Of a DNA stretch of 64,000 bases, positions 60,811 through 64,000 are shown in pieces (position 1 is the first letter of the stretch; the number at the start of each line of letters is the position of its first letter). The notes under the pieces were generated by a model. The model was not told the DNA's origin. It saw only the letters and a program-made list of their open reading frames with translations, and searched no databases. Location: assembly GCA_041395445.1 (NCBI GenBank), contig JAWLAO010000001.1:310001-374000 (forward strand), written 5' to 3'. The stretch comes from Gammaproteobacteria bacterium (GTDB lineage Bacteria; Pseudomonadota; Gammaproteobacteria; Xanthomonadales; Marinicellaceae). The translations under genes and the position numbers were made by a program.

Positions 60811-63800
60811 ATGAATTTAGTCAATTTGCTGGTCCATCAAAAAAGATTAATTCTCACAACTGCGATTTTATTTGCAATTGCAGGCGTTTATTCATGGCTC
60901 AACATGAATCGCCAGGAAGATCCTTTTTTTCCCTATCGTAATGGTTTTATTCTGACCCAATATCCGGGAGCCAGTGTCGAAAACATCGAGAATCTGGTTC
61001 TTGAACCATTGGAAAAAGAAATCTCCCAAGTTGAAGTAGTTGATGAAATCAGGGGAATAGCCAGAGCCGGCTTTTGTCAGATTACAGTCAGAATGAAAGA
61101 ATATGTTTATGATACCGATTCAGCGTGGAACCGTATCCGAGATGCTGTTGAACGAGCAAAAACTCAGTTTCCTGAAGGTGTAATGACTCCTCTGGTCGAA
61201 GACAGAGTGATTGATACACCGCTGGTTGTTTATTCTTTATCCGGTCATAATGATGTGATGTATATGCGAAAAGTCGCTGAGGAAGTCAAATTAAAACTTC
61301 TTTCAGTTCCCGAGCTTTCTAAAATCAAACTTTACGCCCAAGCCGAAGAGGAAATCTCCATTGAACCGGATTCAGATAAGTTAAAACAATTGGAAATCAA
61401 TTCCGATTATTTGGTTAAACAAATCACTTCGAAAACTAAAGTCGTTCCATTACAAACCTTACAAGCAGACAGCAGACAAATCATCCTGAATGCAAAAACC
61501 GAATATCAATCCATTGATGAAATCAAATCGACACTGATTATGCTTCCTGACGGCACAAATATGCCTTTGGAACTATTGGCAAAAGTCAAATACGGAGCCA
61601 AACAAGATGCCGGTTCAGTATTTTGGAAAGATGGAAAAAGAGCCATAGGCATTGGAATGTTTATTCCCGAAAATCAGCTTAATGTGGTTACCTTTGGTGA
61701 AAAAATCAAATCCATCATGAATGAAATTGACAAGCAATATCCTGACATTGAATTTGAACCGATATTTTTTCAACCGAATCGAGTTTCTGCCAGAATATCA
61801 GAACTCGGCAACTCTTTGCTGATGGGAATGATATTGGTTAGTATCGTTCTGACGGTTTTTCTGGGAATGCGTCCCGGGTTGGTTGTTGCCAGTATTATTC
61901 CTCTAGTGACATTCACATCACTGGCAATTTATAACTTTTCCGGGAATGTGCTGCACCAAATGGCGATTTCAGGTATGGTGATTGCCTTAGGAATGCTAGT
62001 GGATAACGCCATCGTCATGGTTGAAAACATCCAATATCATATCGACAAAGGCATGCGTAAATCTGAGGCATCAATCACCGCTGTCAAACAATTATCATTT
62101 TCATTGTTTTCTGCTACCGGTACGACTTTAGCGGCTTTTATTCCAATGCTGATGTCGAAAGGCAATACGGGCGATTTTACTCACGCAATTCCGGTAGTCA
62201 TTATGCTATCTATTGCTATCAGCTATGTCTATTCTATCTTTGTCACACCGGCATTCAGCCACTTGTTTTTGAAACCAATTGATACATACAAGGATTCAAA
62301 AATAATGACTATGGGAGAGAAGTTTGGCAAACTCGCGACTCAATCACCAAAGAATATTCTTCTCATGGCATTTGTCTTTGTGATTTTATCGATGTCTTTA
62401 TTTACACTGGTTAAAAAAGATTTTTTCCCTAGTACAGACCGCAATCAGGTAATTATTGATCTCACTTTTTCGGAAGGAACCAACCTGCGTTACAACTCAG
62501 CAATAGCCAAAGAAATATCGCTAAAAGTGTTAAAACAACCGAATGTCACTCATGCGTATTCGTTTAGTGGCAATTCAGGACCGAATTTTTATTACAACTT
62601 AATTGAAAAACCACAGTCTCCGAATATCAGCCGAATTGATGTCGAACTCACATCATCAGAACACAATGATGCTTTTATCGAATGGGTCAATACTGAAATT
62701 AAGCCCAAATATAAAAATGTCGAAATTATTGCTAATAAACTCGGGCAAGGACCACCTGTAGCAGCACCTATTGAAATCAAAATATTTTCACAGGATCGTG
62801 AAAAACTCAGCCAGGCCATTCATGACATTCAACAAATTGTGACTGAAACTGATGGAACTAGAGATGTAAGAAACAATCTGGGAATTGGATTGCCAAGCTA
62901 TCAAATTTCATTCAAAGATGAAATTCTCAACAAATACAATGTCACCCGAGAAGACATTGCAAAATCCATTGGATTAGCGAGTGGAGGGCTGATTATCGGT
63001 CAGTATCGAAAAGCTAAAGACCCGATAAATATCGTGGTTCGCAATGAAAATGGCATCAATTATCCTTTGCAACAATTTGAAAACATCACTTTGCATGTTG
63101 CAGATAAAAGCATTCCAATCAAACAACTTGCGGATATTAGTTTGCAATGGTTACCGGCTTCCATTCATCATTATGATTTACAACGGACGGCTTCTGTGTT
63201 TTCAGAAACACAGTCTGATACCACATACAGTAAAATTCTAGAAACATTAAGACCGAAACTTGAAGAAATGCAACTTCCACAAGGAGTAAAAATAAAAGTC
63301 GCAGGCACCTCACAAGAATCAGAAAAAGCCAATAAATCTCTCGGAGGTGCATTGCCTATTGGAATTATTTTGTTGTTGGTATTCTTGCTGATTGAATTTA
63401 ATTCATTTACTAAAGTTGGAATTATATTGATTACCATTCCTTTGGCATTTGCCGGAGTTCCAATTGGGTTATTGCTGACCAATACCACGTTCGGTTTTAC
63501 TGCAATACTTGGCACATTGGCATTAGTTGGAATTGTTGTCAACAATGCCATTGTTTTGCTTGATCTAATTCAAAAAAATCTAAATGATAATTTTGATTTT
63601 GACAAAGCGATTATTGAAGCGGTCAAGAGAAGAGCCCGTCCAATTCTTTTAACCACAATCACCACAGTTGCAGGACTATTTCCATTGGTCATGACTAAGA
63701 GTACATTGTGGCCACCGCTGGCATGGACTATTATTTCAGGTTTAATCGTTTCAACCTTTTTATCTCTGATAATTGTTCCCGCGTTATACAAAATTTTACT

Positions 63801-63840
63801 CAAAAACAAGGAATGTAAACTTTGTGAACCCGACCAATGA
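60811..63840 (+). CDS. RND efflux pump permease (AcrB/MexF superfamily)
   Basis: A 1009-residue, 12-helix transporter. Signatures include the PGASVENIENLVLEPLEKEI porter segment, the helix-4 motif GMLVDNAIVMVENI (AcrB has VDD; here the second Asp is Asn), and the inner repeat with FGFTAILGTLALVGIVVNNA and KRRARPILLTTITTVAGLFP. It exports hydrophobic compounds by proton antiport; the substrate is unknown. GAGGAA precedes the ATG. No outer-membrane factor gene follows before the window ends. Confidence 0.96.
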   Translation: MNLVNLLVHQKRLILTTAILFAIAGVYSWLNMNRQEDPFFPYRNGFILTQYPGASVENIENLVLEPLEKEISQVEVVDEIRGIARAGFCQITVRMKEYVYDTDSAWNRIRDAVERAKTQFPEGVMTPLVEDRVIDTPLVVYSLSGHNDVMYMRKVAEEVKLKLLSVPELSKIKLYAQAEEEISIEPDSDKLKQLEINSDYLVKQITSKTKVVPLQTLQADSRQIILNAKTEYQSIDEIKSTLIMLPDGTNMPLELLAKVKYGAKQDAGSVFWKDGKRAIGIGMFIPENQLNVVTFGEKIKSIMNEIDKQYPDIEFEPIFFQPNRVSARISELGNSLLMGMILVSIVLTVFLGMRPGLVVASIIPLVTFTSLAIYNFSGNVLHQMAISGMVIALGMLVDNAIVMVENIQYHIDKGMRKSEASITAVKQLSFSLFSATGTTLAAFIPMLMSKGNTGDFTHAIPVVIMLSIAISYVYSIFVTPAFSHLFLKPIDTYKDSKIMTMGEKFGKLATQSPKNILLMAFVFVILSMSLFTLVKKDFFPSTDRNQVIIDLTFSEGTNLRYNSAIAKEISLKVLKQPNVTHAYSFSGNSGPNFYYNLIEKPQSPNISRIDVELTSSEHNDAFIEWVNTEIKPKYKNVEIIANKLGQGPPVAAPIEIKIFSQDREKLSQAIHDIQQIVTETDGTRDVRNNLGIGLPSYQISFKDEILNKYNVTREDIAKSIGLASGGLIIGQYRKAKDPINIVVRNENGINYPLQQFENITLHVADKSIPIKQLADISLQWLPASIHHYDLQRTASVFSETQSDTTYSKILETLRPKLEEMQLPQGVKIKVAGTSQESEKANKSLGGALPIGIILLLVFLLIEFNSFTKVGIILITIPLAFAGVPIGLLLTNTTFGFTAILGTLALVGIVVNNAIVLLDLIQKNLNDNFDFDKAIIEAVKRRARPILLTTITTVAGLFPLVMTKSTLWPPLAWTIISGLIVSTFLSLIIVPALYKILLKNKECKLCEPDQ

Positions 63841-63930
63841 AAACATGATGACAGTCACATTTTTGTATCTGACAGGATAATAAAATAAGCACATGGTTAG
63901 CTAATATTATGTATTTTGAGGTCAATAATC

Positions 63931-64000
63931 GTGAACAACGCACTCTCCCAAGCACAAAAAATTCATAGTAGAAAAATCATAGATGCTGATAAAAACGCCT
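63931..64000 (+). CDS. Possible start of a further gene, cut by the window edge
   Basis: GTG at 63931 opens a frame with no stop to the window end (NNALSQAQKIHSRKIIDADK...), and TTTGAGG lies about 10 bp upstream. Only about 23 codons are visible, too few to name it. An overlapping ATG at 63909 closes after 19 codons, which favours the GTG. Confidence 0.35.
   Translation, partial: MNNALSQAQKIHSRKIIDADKNA

Overview
The window is an AT-rich stretch of chromosome (GC estimated by eye at a little under 40 %) from a Gram-negative bacterium, most likely a marine or aquatic gammaproteobacterium. Pointers are the order rhodanese-secB-gpsA, pal-cpoB-queE-queC followed by tRNA-Lys, a DUF2333 protein, an EnvC homologue, type II secretion pseudopilin genes, and many outer-membrane and periplasmic proteins. 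The serine protease ends in a short C-terminal motif (LDNFEDF) that reminds me of Xanthomonadales/Marinicella-like bacteria; that placement is inference. The strain looks like an aerobic heterotroph: it has a cytochrome c5, leucine-catabolism genes, amino-acid symporters and several secreted hydrolases.

Layout. 1-5.5 kb: minus-strand run of an Lhr helicase, a class IV aminotransferase and a sulfotransferase-like gene cut by the window edge. 5.6-14.8 kb: cytochrome c5, a Sel1/TonB-domain protein, a remnant of a TraB/GumN gene, an AGCS symporter, an Orn/Lys/Arg decarboxylase, an SSS symporter and an EnvC-like murein hydrolase activator. 15-20 kb: rhodanese-secB-gpsA, a small membrane protein, a histidine phosphatase and a biotin-dependent carboxylase alpha subunit. 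An intact IS256-family element lies directly behind its stop codon, with an 8-bp target duplication. 21.3-26.3 kb: tRNA-Val, then an ECF sigma factor / anti-sigma / triple-PDZ operon divergent from a CPBP membrane protease and an autotransporter-type beta-barrel protein. 26.3-29.2 kb: gspGHIJK.

29.2-30.1 kb is a repeat-rich gap around one small zinc-ribbon membrane protein. 30.1-35.3 kb: HMG-CoA lyase (frameshifted), recJ, and two translationally coupled membrane proteins. 35.6-41.6 kb: an FHA membrane protein, an S9 peptidase, a secreted peroxiredoxin and a hybrid histidine kinase whose N-terminus is frameshifted. 41.6-49.5 kb: a chorismate-lyase-like protein, a PlpD-like patatin, a MATE transporter, DUF2333, a subtilase and a sugar dehydrogenase. 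49.5-50 kb: 104-bp tandem repeats beside tRNA-Lys. 50-58.4 kb: MOSC, queC, queE, cpoB, pal, a large lipoprotein, NfeD, an SPFH protein and a diguanylate cyclase. 58.5-63.8 kb: a TetR-controlled operon of PAQR/hemolysin III, TetR, RND adaptor and RND pump, with a clear promoter/operator.

I see no convincing undescribed defence or mobile system. The best leads are the aminotransferase/sulfotransferase pair with an altered PLP site, the sigma/anti-sigma/triple-PDZ unit facing a membrane protease that lacks a normal start codon, the PAQR gene leading an RND operon, the tandem repeat, and the inverted-repeat-flanked module. The HMG-CoA lyase and the kinase are each broken by loss of a single T, which may reflect sequencing or assembly error as easily as real decay.
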